Positions 1 to 9,345 of a stretch of DNA of 64,000 bases are shown in pieces (within the stretch, counting starts at the first letter, position 1; the number at the start of each line of letters is the position of its first letter). Origin of the DNA: Streptomyces sp. XY006 (lineage in GTDB: Bacteria; Actinomycetota; Actinomycetes; Streptomycetales; Streptomycetaceae); NCBI RefSeq assembly GCF_002237655.1, contig NZ_NOKT01000004.1, positions 124,001 through 188,000 of the forward strand, read 5' to 3'. Below the pieces are notes generated by a model, which saw only the letters and a list, made by a program, of their open reading frames with translations, was not told the DNA's origin and searched no databases. Both the position numbers and the translations under genes were made by a program.

Positions 1-398
<398 letters not shown>

Positions 399-435
399 GA
401 TGACCCCCGGGTGACGGTTCGCCCGGGGTTCAGGC

Positions 436-441
436 GATAGT
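436..441 (+). promoter_or_regulatory. Probable -10 box of a leaderless promoter
   Basis: GATAGT ends 6 nt before the GTG start at 448. With that spacing transcription would start at or beside the start codon. There is no ribosome binding site in front of the GTG, which fits leaderless translation. Confidence 0.4.
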
Positions 442-447
442 GGGGAC

Positions 448-1080
448 GTGACTGCTGTACCTCACCCCCGTTCCCAAGCCGCCGGATCCGCCCGGGCCGG
501 CCGCCTGAGCCTCGCCGCCGCGCTGCTGTGCGGCGCGCTCGGCGCGGCCGTGGCGCTCCTCGCCACCCGGCAGCAGTGGTCGGAGGGCACCGCGACGGTG
601 GCCGGCGGCGCCTTCCCGCTGACCGCCAGCGGCAGCGACGTCACGGGCGTCCCCGCGGCGCTCGCCGTCGTGGGCCTCGCCGCGCTCGTCGCCGTCTTCG
701 CCGTCCGCCGCGCGGGCCGTGTCGTGGTGGCCGCGCTGCTGGCGCTCTCCGGGGCGGGCACGGTGGCCGCCGCCCTGTCCGGCGCCTCCGACAGCTCCGC
801 GCTCGACGAGAAGGCCGCCCAGGCCTCCGGCGACACCTCCGCGTCGGTGGCCGCCCTCAGCCACACGGCCTGGCCGTACGTCGCGGCCGTCGGCGGCGTG
901 CTGCTCCTGCTGGCCGGGCTGCTCGCCCTGCGCTACGGCCGGCTGTGGCCCGCGATGTCCGGCCGCTACGAGCGCGGCGGCACGCCCCGGCCGCGCCGCC
1001 GGGCCCCCGCCGCCGACCCCGACCGGCCCGAGGAGCTGTGGAAGGCGCTCGACCGGGGCGAGGACCCGACCGGGGCCTGA
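448..1080 (+). CDS. Trp-operon-associated membrane protein (TIGR02234-type)
   Basis: A 210-residue membrane protein of the family found beside tryptophan genes in actinobacteria; its function is unknown. Four hydrophobic segments can be seen at roughly residues 18-38, 68-88, 92-112 and 140-165, followed by a charged Arg/Pro-rich cytoplasmic tail containing RPEELWKALDRGEDPT. It starts 49 nt after trpE, and the GTG at 448 is chosen because a -10-like box lies just upstream with no Shine-Dalgarno sequence. The constant association with trp genes suggests a link to tryptophan or aromatic metabolism, but nothing in the sequence shows an activity. Confidence 0.8.
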   Translation: MTAVPHPRSQAAGSARAGRLSLAAALLCGALGAAVALLATRQQWSEGTATVAGGAFPLTASGSDVTGVPAALAVVGLAALVAVFAVRRAGRVVVAALLALSGAGTVAAALSGASDSSALDEKAAQASGDTSASVAALSHTAWPYVAAVGGVLLLLAGLLALRYGRLWPAMSGRYERGGTPRPRRRAPAADPDRPEELWKALDRGEDPTGA

Positions 1081-1135
1081 GCCGCCCGGGTGAGTCCGGG
1101 GAGCACCCCCGGTCACCGTCCGCGCGCGGGTGCGG

Positions 1136-1141
1136 GACAAT
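1136..1141 (+). promoter_or_regulatory. Possible -10 box for the HGxxPAAW gene
   Basis: GACAAT lies 49 nt before the ATG at 1191, giving a short 5' leader that contains a GAGGAG ribosome binding site. No clear -35 element was found. Confidence 0.3.
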
Positions 1142-1190
1142 GGCCCCGAGCGTCCTGCTCAGACACGCACACAGCAACGAGGAGCAAGCA

Positions 1191-1442
1191 ATGGCGGGCA
1201 GCAGCCACGGTCACACCCCGGCCGCCTGGACCGGTGTCATCATCGCCTTCATCGGTTTCTGCGTCGCGGGCGCGTTCATGGTGATGGACCAGCCGGCGGG
1301 TTTCTGGGCCGGCATGGTGGTCGTGCTCCTCGGCGGTGTCGTCGGCGGTGTCATGCGGATGATGGGCCTCGGCCAGCCGAAGGACCTGCACGCCCCGCAC
1401 CAGATGACGGGCGACCGCGAGCCGGCGCGCGCCGAGGGCTGA
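1191..1442 (+). CDS. HGxxPAAW family small membrane protein
   Basis: An 83-residue protein starting MAGSSHGHTPAAW. The His-Gly-x-x-Pro-Ala-Ala-Trp motif at residues 6-13 defines an actinobacterial family of unknown function. Two hydrophobic segments follow at about 14-35 and 41-62, then a short polar tail. The start is supported by GAGGAG about 8 nt upstream of the ATG. It sits between the TIGR02234-type protein and the DUF2752 protein inside the tryptophan gene group. That arrangement recurs in Streptomyces as far as I recall, so the three small membrane proteins may act together, though no function is known. Confidence 0.85.
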   Translation: MAGSSHGHTPAAWTGVIIAFIGFCVAGAFMVMDQPAGFWAGMVVVLLGGVVGGVMRMMGLGQPKDLHAPHQMTGDREPARAEG

Positions 1443-1521
1443 ACGCGTCGGGAAGACACGACCTCGCGCGAGGGGCGGCCGGCACTCGGGTGCCGGGACC
1501 GCCCCTCGCGCACGTGCGGGG

Positions 1522-1527
1522 CACAAT
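1522..1527 (+). promoter_or_regulatory. Probable -10 box of a leaderless promoter
   Basis: CACAAT ends 7 nt before the GTG at 1535. The ATG at 1526 would lie inside this box, so the box argues for GTG 1535 as the true start of the DUF2752 gene. Confidence 0.35.
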
Positions 1528-1534
1528 GCCTGGT

Positions 1535-1960
1535 GTGAACGCCGACAGCCGAAGCGTGACGCACGGTCTCCCGGGACGCCTGGCCGTCCCCGCCGGGCTC
1601 CTGGCGGGCGCTGCCGCCGCCTTCGCCTACGTGGGCGCGGTGGACCCGAACGAACCCGGCCACTACCCCGTCTGCCCGCTGCTGCGCCACACGGGCCTGT
1701 ACTGCCCCGGCTGCGGGGGACTGCGCAGCGCCCACGCGTTCGTGCACGGCGACCTGCCGGCCGCCCTGCACGCCAACGCGCTCGCCGTCCTCGGCTATCT
1801 GGCCTGCGCCGTGCTGTGGACCGTCTGGGTGGTCCACGCGGTACGCGGACGCCCGCTGCGGATCGACCCGCGCCCCGGGCTGGTCTGGGGCCTGGGCGCG
1901 TTGCTGCTGGTCTTCACGGTTGTCCGGAACCTGCCCTTCGGTGGCTGGCTGCATCCTTGA
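1535..1960 (+). CDS. DUF2752 family membrane protein
   Basis: A 141-residue protein with the DUF2752 signature: CPLLRHTGLYCPGCGGLRSAH (a C-x10-C-x2-C pattern with GCG), which resembles a metal or thiol site at the membrane face, flanked by hydrophobic helices near the N-terminus, in the middle and at the C-terminus. The function of the family is unknown. An alternative ATG at 1526 would add three residues; GTG 1535 is preferred because a -10-like hexamer ends 7 nt before it and there is no ribosome binding site for either. It lies upstream of trpC, separated by a 139-nt leader. Confidence 0.75.
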   Translation: MNADSRSVTHGLPGRLAVPAGLLAGAAAAFAYVGAVDPNEPGHYPVCPLLRHTGLYCPGCGGLRSAHAFVHGDLPAALHANALAVLGYLACAVLWTVWVVHAVRGRPLRIDPRPGLVWGLGALLLVFTVVRNLPFGGWLHP

Positions 1961-2099
1961 TCATCCGGAGGACGTCCAGGTAGTGGGACCGGCGTCAACC
2001 GGATGCGAGGCCTACGCCCCGCTGCGGATACCATCGCAGTGACCATCGGTTTCCGACTGGTCGCTGGAACTGTCAAGAGTCTGGAAGGGGGCCGCTCGC
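1961..2099 (+). promoter_or_regulatory. trpC leader region, no Trp-rich leader peptide
   Basis: This 139-nt gap probably carries the trpC promoter; TACCAT at 2029-2034 is the best -10 candidate, with no convincing -35. I looked for a tryptophan-codon-rich leader peptide or attenuator and found none: the only frame with two TGG codons close together has no start codon and is simply in phase with trpC. A ribosome binding site (GGAAGGGGG) lies before the trpC GTG. Confidence 0.35.
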
Positions 2100-2909
2100 G
2101 TGAGTGTGCTCGACGAGATCATCGACGGAGTCCGTGCCGACCTCGCGGAGCGGCAGGCGCGCGTCAGCCTCGACGAGCTCAAGGAGCGCGCGGCGAAGGC
2201 TCCCGCGGCCAAGGACGGCGCGGCCGCCCTGCGCGGCGACGGCGTCAAGGTCATCTGCGAGGTCAAGCGCTCCAGCCCCTCCAAGGGCGCGCTGGCCGCC
2301 ATCGCCGACCCGGCCGGACTCGCCGCCGACTACGAGGCGGGCGGCGCGGCCGTCATCTCCGTCCTCACCGAGCAGCGGCGCTTCGGCGGCTCGCTCGCCG
2401 ACCTGGAGGCGGTCCGCGCCCGGGTGGACATCCCGGTCCTGCGCAAGGACTTCATCGTCACGTCGTACCAGCTGTGGGAGGCCCGCGCCTACGGCGCCGA
2501 CGTCGCCCTGCTGATCGTGGCCGCCCTCGACCAGCCCGCCCTGGAGTCCCTCATCGAGCGGGCCGAGTCCATCGGGCTCACGCCGCTGGTCGAGGTGCAC
2601 GACGAGGACGAGGTGGAGCGCGCGGTCGACGCCGGCGCCCGCGTGATCGGCGTCAACGCCCGCAACCTCAAGACCCTCGAAGTCGACCGCAACACCTTCG
2701 AGCGGGTGGCCCCGGAGATCCCCGACCACATCGTCAAGGTCGCCGAGTCCGGCGTGCGCGGCCCGCACGACCTCATCGCCTACGCCAACGCCGGCGCGGA
2801 CGCGGTCCTGGTCGGCGAGTCCCTCGTCACCGGCAAGGACCCCAGGACGGCGGTCTCCGACCTGGTGGCGGCGGGCGAACATCCCGCACTCCGGCACGGC
2901 CGGAGCTGA
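2100..2909 (+). CDS. trpC: Indole-3-glycerol phosphate synthase
   Basis: TrpC (269 aa) closes the ring of carboxyphenylaminodeoxyribulose phosphate to give indole-3-glycerol phosphate. Family motifs are plain: [17 protein letters not shown] at the N-terminus, [13 protein letters not shown] (catalytic Lys), [34 protein letters not shown] with its catalytic Lys, [28 protein letters not shown], and [11 protein letters not shown] with [10 protein letters not shown] at the phosphate site. The length is normal for a monofunctional (not fused to TrpF) enzyme. GTG start with GGAAGGGGG upstream. Confidence 0.97.
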   Translation: MSVLDEIIDGVRADLAERQARVSLDELKERAAKAPAAKDGAAALRGDGVKVICEVKRSSPSKGALAAIADPAGLAADYEAGGAAVISVLTEQRRFGGSLADLEAVRARVDIPVLRKDFIVTSYQLWEARAYGADVALLIVAALDQPALESLIERAESIGLTPLVEVHDEDEVERAVDAGARVIGVNARNLKTLEVDRNTFERVAPEIPDHIVKVAESGVRGPHDLIAYANAGADAVLVGESLVTGKDPRTAVSDLVAAGEHPALRHGRS

Positions 2910-2916
2910 TCTTCGC

Positions 2917-2922
2917 TAGGCT
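2917..2922 (+). promoter_or_regulatory. Probable -10 box of a leaderless promoter for the trpM-like ORF
   Basis: TAGGCT ends 7 nt before the ATG at 2930, the same layout as several other genes here. It lies just after the trpC stop, so the small ORF and trpBA might be transcribed partly on their own. Confidence 0.4.
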
Positions 2923-2929
2923 TGCCCCG

Positions 2930-3127
2930 ATGACTCTCACCATGACGACCGTGGACCGGTACGCCCGCCTCGCGCGCGGCTGCCGCCCCCGCGGCTGCCG
3001 TGCGCCCGCGCGCCGTGTCCACGGCCGCCGCGTCCGGTACGTCATCGGTGACGAGCCGGGCCAGGTGAACGGCATGCGATGGCAGCGCCCCCGCAGGGGC
3101 GCGGGGAACTGCGCGACAAGCCACTGA
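2930..3127 (+). CDS. trpM: Small basic protein between trpC and trpB (TrpM/TrpX-like)
   Basis: A 65-residue, very Arg-rich ORF starting MTLTMTTVDRYARLARG; a second ATG at 2942 would give 61 residues. S. coelicolor has a small gene between trpC and trpB (first called trpX, later trpM), reported from memory as about 63 residues and as modulating tryptophan synthesis and differentiation; position and size match. No domain is visible. Support for translation is a TAGGCT box 7 nt before the ATG. Against it, the last ~15 codons come from a dispersed Streptomyces intergenic repeat, so the C-terminus may not be conserved. The gene is called from position, not from a similarity search. Confidence 0.6.
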   Translation: MTLTMTTVDRYARLARGCRPRGCRAPARRVHGRRVRYVIGDEPGQVNGMRWQRPRRGAGNCATSH

Positions 3128-3148
3128 CGGCCCGCGGCCGACAACCGA
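3083..3148. repeat. Copy of a dispersed Streptomyces intergenic repeat
   Basis: The stretch contains GGGGCGCGGGGAACTGCGCG at 3097-3116, followed by GACAAGCCACTGACGG and then GGCCGACAACCG. I recognise this pattern from memory as an element scattered between genes in Streptomyces genomes. The left part forms a small GC hairpin (GCGCCCC/GGGGCGC). It overlaps the 3' end of the trpM-like ORF. Confidence 0.55.
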
Positions 3149-3204
3149 TCCCCGCTCCCACGGCGACCAGTGCTGTCCACACACACTCACCGTGAGGTAT
3201 CCGC

Positions 3205-4484
<1,280 letters not shown>

Positions 4485-4488
<4 letters not shown>

Positions 4489-5303
4489 GCGGGAAGCTGC
4501 AGCTGTTGAGCGACACCCTCGCCGCGACCAGGGCCGAGGGGCGCTCCGCCCTCATCGCCTACCTCCCGGCCGGGTTCCCGACCGTGGACGGCGGCATCGA
4601 GGCGATCAAGGCCGTCATCGACGGCGGCGCCGACGTCGTCGAGGTGGGCCTGCCGCACAGCGACCCCGTCCTCGACGGGCCGGTCATCCAGACCGCCGAC
4701 GACATCGCCCTGCGCGGCGGAGTCAAGATCGCTGACGTGATGCGCACGGTCCGCGAGGCGCACGCCGCCACCGGCAAGCCCATCCTCGTCATGACGTACT
4801 GGAACCCCATCGACCGCTACGGCGTCGAGCGGTTCACGGCGGAGCTGGCCGAGGCGGGCGGCGCGGGCTGCATCCTGCCCGACCTGCCCGTGCAGGAGTC
4901 GGCGCTGTGGCGGGAGCACGCCGAGAAGCACGGTCTCGCGACCGTCTTCGTGGTGGCGCCCAGCAGCAAGGACGAGCGGCTCGCGCAGATCACCGCGGCG
5001 GGCAGCGGCTTCGTCTACGCCGCCTCCCTCATGGGCGTCACCGGCACCCGCGCCTCCGTCAGCTCGCAGGCCCAGGACCTGGTGGAACGCACCCGGGCCA
5101 CCGGCACCGACCTGCCGGTCTGCGTCGGGCTCGGCGTCTCCAACGCCACCCAGGCCGCCGAGGTCTCCGGCTTCGCCGACGGCGTGATCGTCGGCTCGGC
5201 CTTCGTCAAGGCGATGCTCGACGCCCCGGACGACGCGGCCGGCGTCGAGGCCGTGCGCGCGCTCGCCGGCGACCTCGCCAAGGGCGTGCGCCGGCAGGCG
5301 TAG
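4485..5303 (+). CDS. trpA: Tryptophan synthase alpha chain
   Basis: TrpA (272 aa) splits indole-3-glycerol phosphate into indole and glyceraldehyde 3-phosphate. The catalytic pair corresponds to E53 (in [11 protein letters not shown]) and D64 (in VLDGPVIQ); [33 protein letters not shown] and the phosphate-site GLGVSN and VIVGSAFV motifs are present. The GTG start overlaps the trpB stop by 4 nt, so I did not use the longer in-frame ORF that begins far upstream. A perfect 12-bp hairpin follows. Confidence 0.97.
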
Positions 5304-5348
5304 AAAAGCCGGAAGTCATACGGGTCCCTCGTACGGGTGGACCTGGGG

Positions 5349-5375
5349 CCGGGGAGGCGCGGTGCGCCTCCCCGG
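5349..5375 (+). terminator. Terminator after trpA
   Basis: Perfect 12-bp stem CCGGGGAGGCGC / GCGCCTCCCCGG with a 3-nt loop, followed by TTCGTTTCC. It lies 45 nt after trpA and ends 14 nt before the next start, so it separates the tryptophan genes from the DsbA-like gene. Confidence 0.85.
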
Positions 5376-5389
5376 TTCGTTTCCGGGGT

Positions 5390-6166
5390 GTGAGCGAGAA
5401 GAACCGTGAGGGAAAGCGCACCGCCCGGGAGAAGCTGGCGGTCGAGCGTGAGAAGCACAAGTCCGCCGAGAAGCGCCGGCGCGCGCTGCTGGTGGGCGGG
5501 GCCGTCGTCGCCGTCCTGGGACTCGCGGCGGTGATCGGCGTCGTCGCGGCCAACGCCGGCAAGGACGACGGCAGCGAGGCCTCGGGCCCGGTCGTGGCCC
5601 CCTCGGGCGCCCAGGGCAAGGACGGCCTCGCGATCCCGGTCGGCAAGGACAGCGCCAAGTCCACGCTCACGGTGTGGGAGGACTTCCGCTGCCCGGCCTG
5701 CAAGTCCTTCGAGACGGCGTACCGGCCGGTGATCCACGAGCTGACCGAGGCCGGCCAGCTGAAGACCGAGTACCACCTGGTCACGCTCATCGACGGAAAC
5801 ATGGGCGGCACGGGCTCGCGCAACGCGGCCAACGCCGCCGCCTGCGCCCAGGACGCCGGGAAGTTCCCGGAGTACCACGACGTGCTCTTCGACAACCAGC
5901 CCCCGGAGGTCGACGACGCCTTCGCGGACAATGACAAGCTGATCGAGCTCGCCGGCAAGGTCGACGGCCTGGACACCCCGGCCTTCCGCACCTGCGTCGA
6001 GGACGGCACGCACAACGCCTGGGTCGCCAAGTCCCACCAGGCCTTCGACAAGGGCGACTTCTCGGGCACGCCGACGGTGCTGTTCGACGGCAAGAACATC
6101 TACCAGGACCGGACGATGACCCCGGCGAAGCTGAAGCAGATGGTGCAGGAGGCGAACCAGGGCTAG
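5390..6166 (+). CDS. Membrane-anchored DsbA-like thioredoxin-fold protein
   Basis: A 258-residue protein: a charged N-terminus (residues 1-31, Lys/Arg/Glu rich), one membrane helix at about 32-55, then an outside thioredoxin-fold domain of the DsbA/DSBA-like class with the redox pair C101-x-x-C104 in FRCPACKSF. The cis-proline region is GTPTVLFDGKNIY. It probably acts in thiol-disulfide exchange or protein folding outside the cell. The GTG at 5390 is used because VSEKNREGKRTAREKL is the usual start of such proteins; the longer frame upstream runs antiparallel in phase through trpA. Two further Cys (in AAACAQDAG and FRTCVEDG) could form a structural disulfide. It precedes lgt. Confidence 0.85.
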   Translation: MSEKNREGKRTAREKLAVEREKHKSAEKRRRALLVGGAVVAVLGLAAVIGVVAANAGKDDGSEASGPVVAPSGAQGKDGLAIPVGKDSAKSTLTVWEDFRCPACKSFETAYRPVIHELTEAGQLKTEYHLVTLIDGNMGGTGSRNAANAAACAQDAGKFPEYHDVLFDNQPPEVDDAFADNDKLIELAGKVDGLDTPAFRTCVEDGTHNAWVAKSHQAFDKGDFSGTPTVLFDGKNIYQDRTMTPAKLKQMVQEANQG

Positions 6167-6250
6167 GGGATGTTCACCCGCCCCTGTTATGGACCCGTAG
6201 CCGGGCCGCCTGCCCCGGGCCCGGTCCGGCACGGTAGCGTCGACCTTGCC

Positions 6251-7273
6251 ATGGAACTTGCCTTCATTCCCAGCCCGTCGCGCGGAGTGCTGTACCTCGG
6301 CCCCGTCCCGCTGCGCGGCTACGCGTTCTGCATCATCATCGGCGTCTTCGTCGCGGTCTGGCTCGGCAACAGGCGCTGGATCGCCCGGGGCGGGCGGGCC
6401 GGCACGGTGGCCGACATCGCTGTCTGGGCGGTGCCCTTCGGCCTCGTCGGCGGCCGCCTGTACCACGTGATCACGGACTACGAGCTGTACTTCAGCGAGG
6501 GCCGTGACTGGGTGGACGCCTTCAAGATCTGGGAGGGCGGCCTCGGCATCTGGGGCGCGATCGCGCTCGGCGCGCTGGGCGCCTGGATCGGCTGCCGCCG
6601 CCGGGGCATCCCGATGCCCGCGTACGCCGACGCCGTCGCGCCGGGCATCGCCTTCGCGCAGGCGATCGGCCGCTGGGGCAACTGGTTCAACCAGGAGCTG
6701 TACGGCAAGCCCACCGATCTGCCGTGGGCCCTGGAGATCACGTCCTCGGCCGACGGGCGGGTTCCGGGCACCTACCACCCGACGTTCCTGTACGAGTCGC
6801 TGTGGTGCATCGGCGTCGCGCTGCTGGTCATCTGGGCCGACCGCCGCTTCCGCCTCGGACACGGCCGGGCCTTCGCGCTGTACGTCGCCGCGTACTGCGC
6901 GGGCCGGGCCTGGATCGAGTACATGCGGGTCGACGACGCCCACCACATCCTGGGCCTGCGGCTGAACGTCTGGACCGCGATCCTGGTGTTCCTGCTCGCG
7001 GTGACCTACTTCGTGCTGTCGGCGAAGAAGCGGCCCGGACGGGAAGAGGTCGTGGAGCCGGGTGCGGCGGGCTCCGGTGGAGACGCCGGCAGTGACGAGA
7101 CGGCCGTCGGCCTCGGCAAGGACTCCGAGGACTCCGAGGACGGCAAGGACTCGGTGGGCGGCAAGGGCTCCGAGGGCGACCGGGAGGCCGAGGGTGCCGG
7201 GGGCGACGAGCCGGCGGACGAGGCCGAGACCGGCGCGGCCAGGGACCAGGCCGGGTCGGGGAAGAAGGCCTGA
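6251..7273 (+). CDS. lgt: Prolipoprotein diacylglyceryl transferase
   Basis: Lgt (340 aa) transfers diacylglycerol from phosphatidylglycerol to the lipobox cysteine of prelipoproteins. The family signature GRWGNWFNQELYG is present, as are GLVGGRLYHVITD, WEGGLGIWGA and YHPTFLYESLW. About seven membrane helices are visible. The last ~75 residues are an acidic, low-complexity, Asp/Glu/Gly/Ser-rich tail with repeated KDSEDSEDGKDS-like blocks, common in actinobacterial Lgt and probably cytoplasmic. The ATG at 6251 is preferred to an earlier one because the family starts about here (MELAFIPSPSRGVLYLGPVPLR). Streptomyces often has a second lgt elsewhere. Confidence 0.95.
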   Translation: MELAFIPSPSRGVLYLGPVPLRGYAFCIIIGVFVAVWLGNRRWIARGGRAGTVADIAVWAVPFGLVGGRLYHVITDYELYFSEGRDWVDAFKIWEGGLGIWGAIALGALGAWIGCRRRGIPMPAYADAVAPGIAFAQAIGRWGNWFNQELYGKPTDLPWALEITSSADGRVPGTYHPTFLYESLWCIGVALLVIWADRRFRLGHGRAFALYVAAYCAGRAWIEYMRVDDAHHILGLRLNVWTAILVFLLAVTYFVLSAKKRPGREEVVEPGAAGSGGDAGSDETAVGLGKDSEDSEDGKDSVGGKGSEGDREAEGAGGDEPADEAETGAARDQAGSGKKA

Positions 7274-7298
7274 CGGCCTCCTGCCGCAGTGATCTGTG

Positions 7299-7328
7299 CG
7301 AGGGCGCCCGGGTGACCGGGCGCCCTCG
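7299..7328. terminator. Bidirectional terminator between lgt and the CitE-like gene
   Basis: Perfect 13-bp stem CGAGGGCGCCCGG / CCGGGCGCCCTCG with loop GTGA, in the short gap between two convergent genes. Confidence 0.8.
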
Positions 7329-7333
7329 GCATG

Positions 7334-8149
7334 TCAGTGGCGGCCCGCCAGGGACAGGGTGCGCCGGGCCGCCGCCACCACCGCCGCGTCCACGAAGCGG
7401 CCGTCGGGCAGGGCCTGGGCGCCCTGCTCGGCCGCCGCCGCCTTGAGGACCGTCTCCGCCCGTTCGATCTCGTCCCCGGTGGGCAGATAGGCGCGTTCGA
7501 TGACGGGGAGCTGGCGGGGATGGATCGCGGCCCGGCCCAGAAAGCCCAGCGCACGGCCGCGGGCGCAGGAGGCGGCCAGGCCCTCCAGATCGCGGATGTC
7601 GGGGTGGACCGACTGCGCCGGAGGGGGCAGCCCCGCCGCCCGGGCGGCCACGACCACCCGGGAGCGCGACCAGTCGAGGCCGGTGTCGTCCCGGACCCCC
7701 AGGTCGGCGCGGAGATCCGCCTCGCCGAGCGCGATGCCCCGCAGGTTCGGATGGGCCGTGGCGACGGCGTAGGCCTGTTCCACCGCGAGGGCGGACTCCA
7801 GCAGGGCGTACAGCGCCGCTGTCGTGCGGTGGGCGATGTGGGTGATCCCGGCTGCCGAGGTCACCTTGGGCAGGCGCAGACCGGACAGGCCCGGGGCTTC
7901 GGCGAGGGCGCCGATGTCCGGTTCGGCCCAGGGGCTGTCCAGGGCGTTGACGCGGACGTGGACCGGGACCGGCGGCTGGTCGCCGAGCAGGTCGGCCGTG
8001 GCGTCGCGGGCGTAGGCCTTGCGGTCGGGGGCGACCGCGTCCTCCAGGTCGACGATGACGACGTCGGCACCGCTGGTGAGGGCCTTCGCCACCACCTGCG
8101 GGCGATCGCCGGGCGCGTAGAGCCAGGTGAGCGGGGGTGCCGCCGTCAC
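7334..8149 (-). CDS. CitE-like HpcH/HpaI aldolase/lyase family protein
   Basis: A 271-residue TIM-barrel lyase of the CitE branch, whose members cleave or form CoA esters such as citramalyl-CoA or malyl-CoA, or thioesters. Motifs: LYAPGDRPQ at the N-terminus, DVVIVDLEDAVAP (metal-binding region), VHVRVNALDSPW, LRLPKVTS, ALLESALAVEQA (metal Glu), GEADLRADLGV, and GRAAIHPRQL at the end of the barrel. The GTG start at 8149 overlaps the stop of the upstream CoA-transferase (GTGA). The pairing with a CoA-transferase suggests a two-step route: an acid is activated to its CoA ester and then cleaved. The substrate cannot be read from the sequence. Confidence 0.85.
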   Translation of the reverse strand: MTAAPPLTWLYAPGDRPQVVAKALTSGADVVIVDLEDAVAPDRKAYARDATADLLGDQPPVPVHVRVNALDSPWAEPDIGALAEAPGLSGLRLPKVTSAAGITHIAHRTTAALYALLESALAVEQAYAVATAHPNLRGIALGEADLRADLGVRDDTGLDWSRSRVVVAARAAGLPPPAQSVHPDIRDLEGLAASCARGRALGFLGRAAIHPRQLPVIERAYLPTGDEIERAETVLKAAAAEQGAQALPDGRFVDAAVVAAARRTLSLAGRH

Positions 8150-9345
8150 AGGACGCCCTCGGTGCGCAGCTCCTTGAGGTCGGTCTCGGTCAGGCCGAGT
8201 TCGGTCAGGACCTCGTCGGTGTCCGCGCCGTGCGGGCGGCCGGCCCAGCGGATCGCGCCGGGCGTGGCGGACAGGCGGAAGAGCACGTTCTGCATGCGCA
8301 GCGGGCCCAGTTCCGGGTCGTCGACGGTGGTGATGGTGTTCAGGGCCTGGTACTGCGGGTCCGTCATCACGTCCCGGACGTCCTGGACCGGGGCCACCGC
8401 CGCCTCCGCCTTCTCGAAGGCCGCCAGGACGTCGGCGCGGGTGCGCTCGGCGATCCAGGAGCCGACGGCCTCGTCCAGGACGTCGGCGTGGCGGGCGCGG
8501 TCGGCGCCGGTGGCGAACCACGGTTCGTCGATCAGCTCCGGCCGTCCCACCAGGCGCATCACGCGTTCCGCGACCGACTGCGCGGACGTGGAGACGGCGA
8601 CCCAGGTGCCGTCCGCGGTGCGGTAGACGCCGCGCGGGGCGTTGTTGGGGGAGCGGTTGCCGGTGCGGGGCTGGACGTGGCCCAGCTGGTCGTACCAGAG
8701 CGGCTGGGGGCCGAGGACGGCCAGGATCGGTTCGATCAGGGCCAGGTCGACGACCTGGCCCTCGCCCGTGCGGTCCCGGGCGGCCAGGGCGGTCATCACG
8801 GCGTACGCTGTCGTGAGGCCGGCGATGGCGTCGGCCAGGCCGAACGGCGGCAGCGTCGGGGGCGCGTCCGGCTCGCCGGTGATCGCGGCGAAGCCGCTCA
8901 TCGCCTCGGCGAGGGTGCCGAAGCCGGGCCGGTGCGCGGACGGGCCGAACTGGCCGAAGCCGGTGACCCGGGCCAGGACCAGACGGGGGTTGACGGCGGA
9001 CAGCTCAGGCCAGCCCAGGTCCCACTTCTCCAGGGTGCCGGGGCGGAAGTTCTCGACGATCACGTCGGCGGTGGCGGCGAGGCGCAGGAGGGTGGCCCGG
9101 CCGCCGGGCCGGGACAGGTCGAGGGTGACGGTCCGCTTGTTGCGGCCGAGCGTCTTCCACCACAGGCCGATGCCGTCCTTCGACGGGCCGTGACCGCGGG
9201 AGGGGTCCGGCTTCCTCGGGTGCTCGATCTTGATGACCTCCGCGCCGAAGTCGCCGAGCAGGGTGGCGGCCATCGGGCCGGCGAAGAGGGTGGCGAGGTC
9301 GAGGACGCGCAGGCCGGTGAGGGGCGCGGGCTGGGCAGCGGTCAT
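8146..9345 (-). CDS. Class III (CaiB/BaiF) CoA-transferase
   Basis: A 399-residue family III CoA-transferase. Typical sequence: LRVLDLATLFAGPMAATLLGDFGAEVIKIE, GRNKRTVTLDL, ADVIVENFRPGTLEKW, VLARVTGFGQFGP, and a Pro-Phe-Gly-Leu-Ala-Asp segment whose Asp fits the catalytic aspartate that carries the acyl and CoA intermediates. It overlaps the upstream ADP-ribosylglycohydrolase-like gene by ATGA and the downstream CitE-like gene by GTGA. It is therefore the fifth gene of a six-gene coupled operon. Substrate unknown. Confidence 0.88.
   Translation of the reverse strand: MTAAQPAPLTGLRVLDLATLFAGPMAATLLGDFGAEVIKIEHPRKPDPSRGHGPSKDGIGLWWKTLGRNKRTVTLDLSRPGGRATLLRLAATADVIVENFRPGTLEKWDLGWPELSAVNPRLVLARVTGFGQFGPSAHRPGFGTLAEAMSGFAAITGEPDAPPTLPPFGLADAIAGLTTAYAVMTALAARDRTGEGQVVDLALIEPILAVLGPQPLWYDQLGHVQPRTGNRSPNNAPRGVYRTADGTWVAVSTSAQSVAERVMRLVGRPELIDEPWFATGADRARHADVLDEAVGSWIAERTRADVLAAFEKAEAAVAPVQDVRDVMTDPQYQALNTITTVDDPELGPLRMQNVLFRLSATPGAIRWAGRPHGADTDEVLTELGLTETDLKELRTEGVL

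Noticed and set aside
2035..2100. Possible trp leader peptide with Trp codons before trpC
   Set aside because: The TGG-containing frame has no start codon and is preceded by TGA; no terminator/antiterminator hairpins were found.
2003..3127. A 374-codon frame running through trpC into the trpM region
   Set aside because: The first 300 codons are an Arg-rich shadow of trpC. Only the last 65 codons, from ATG 2930, were kept as the trpM-like ORF.
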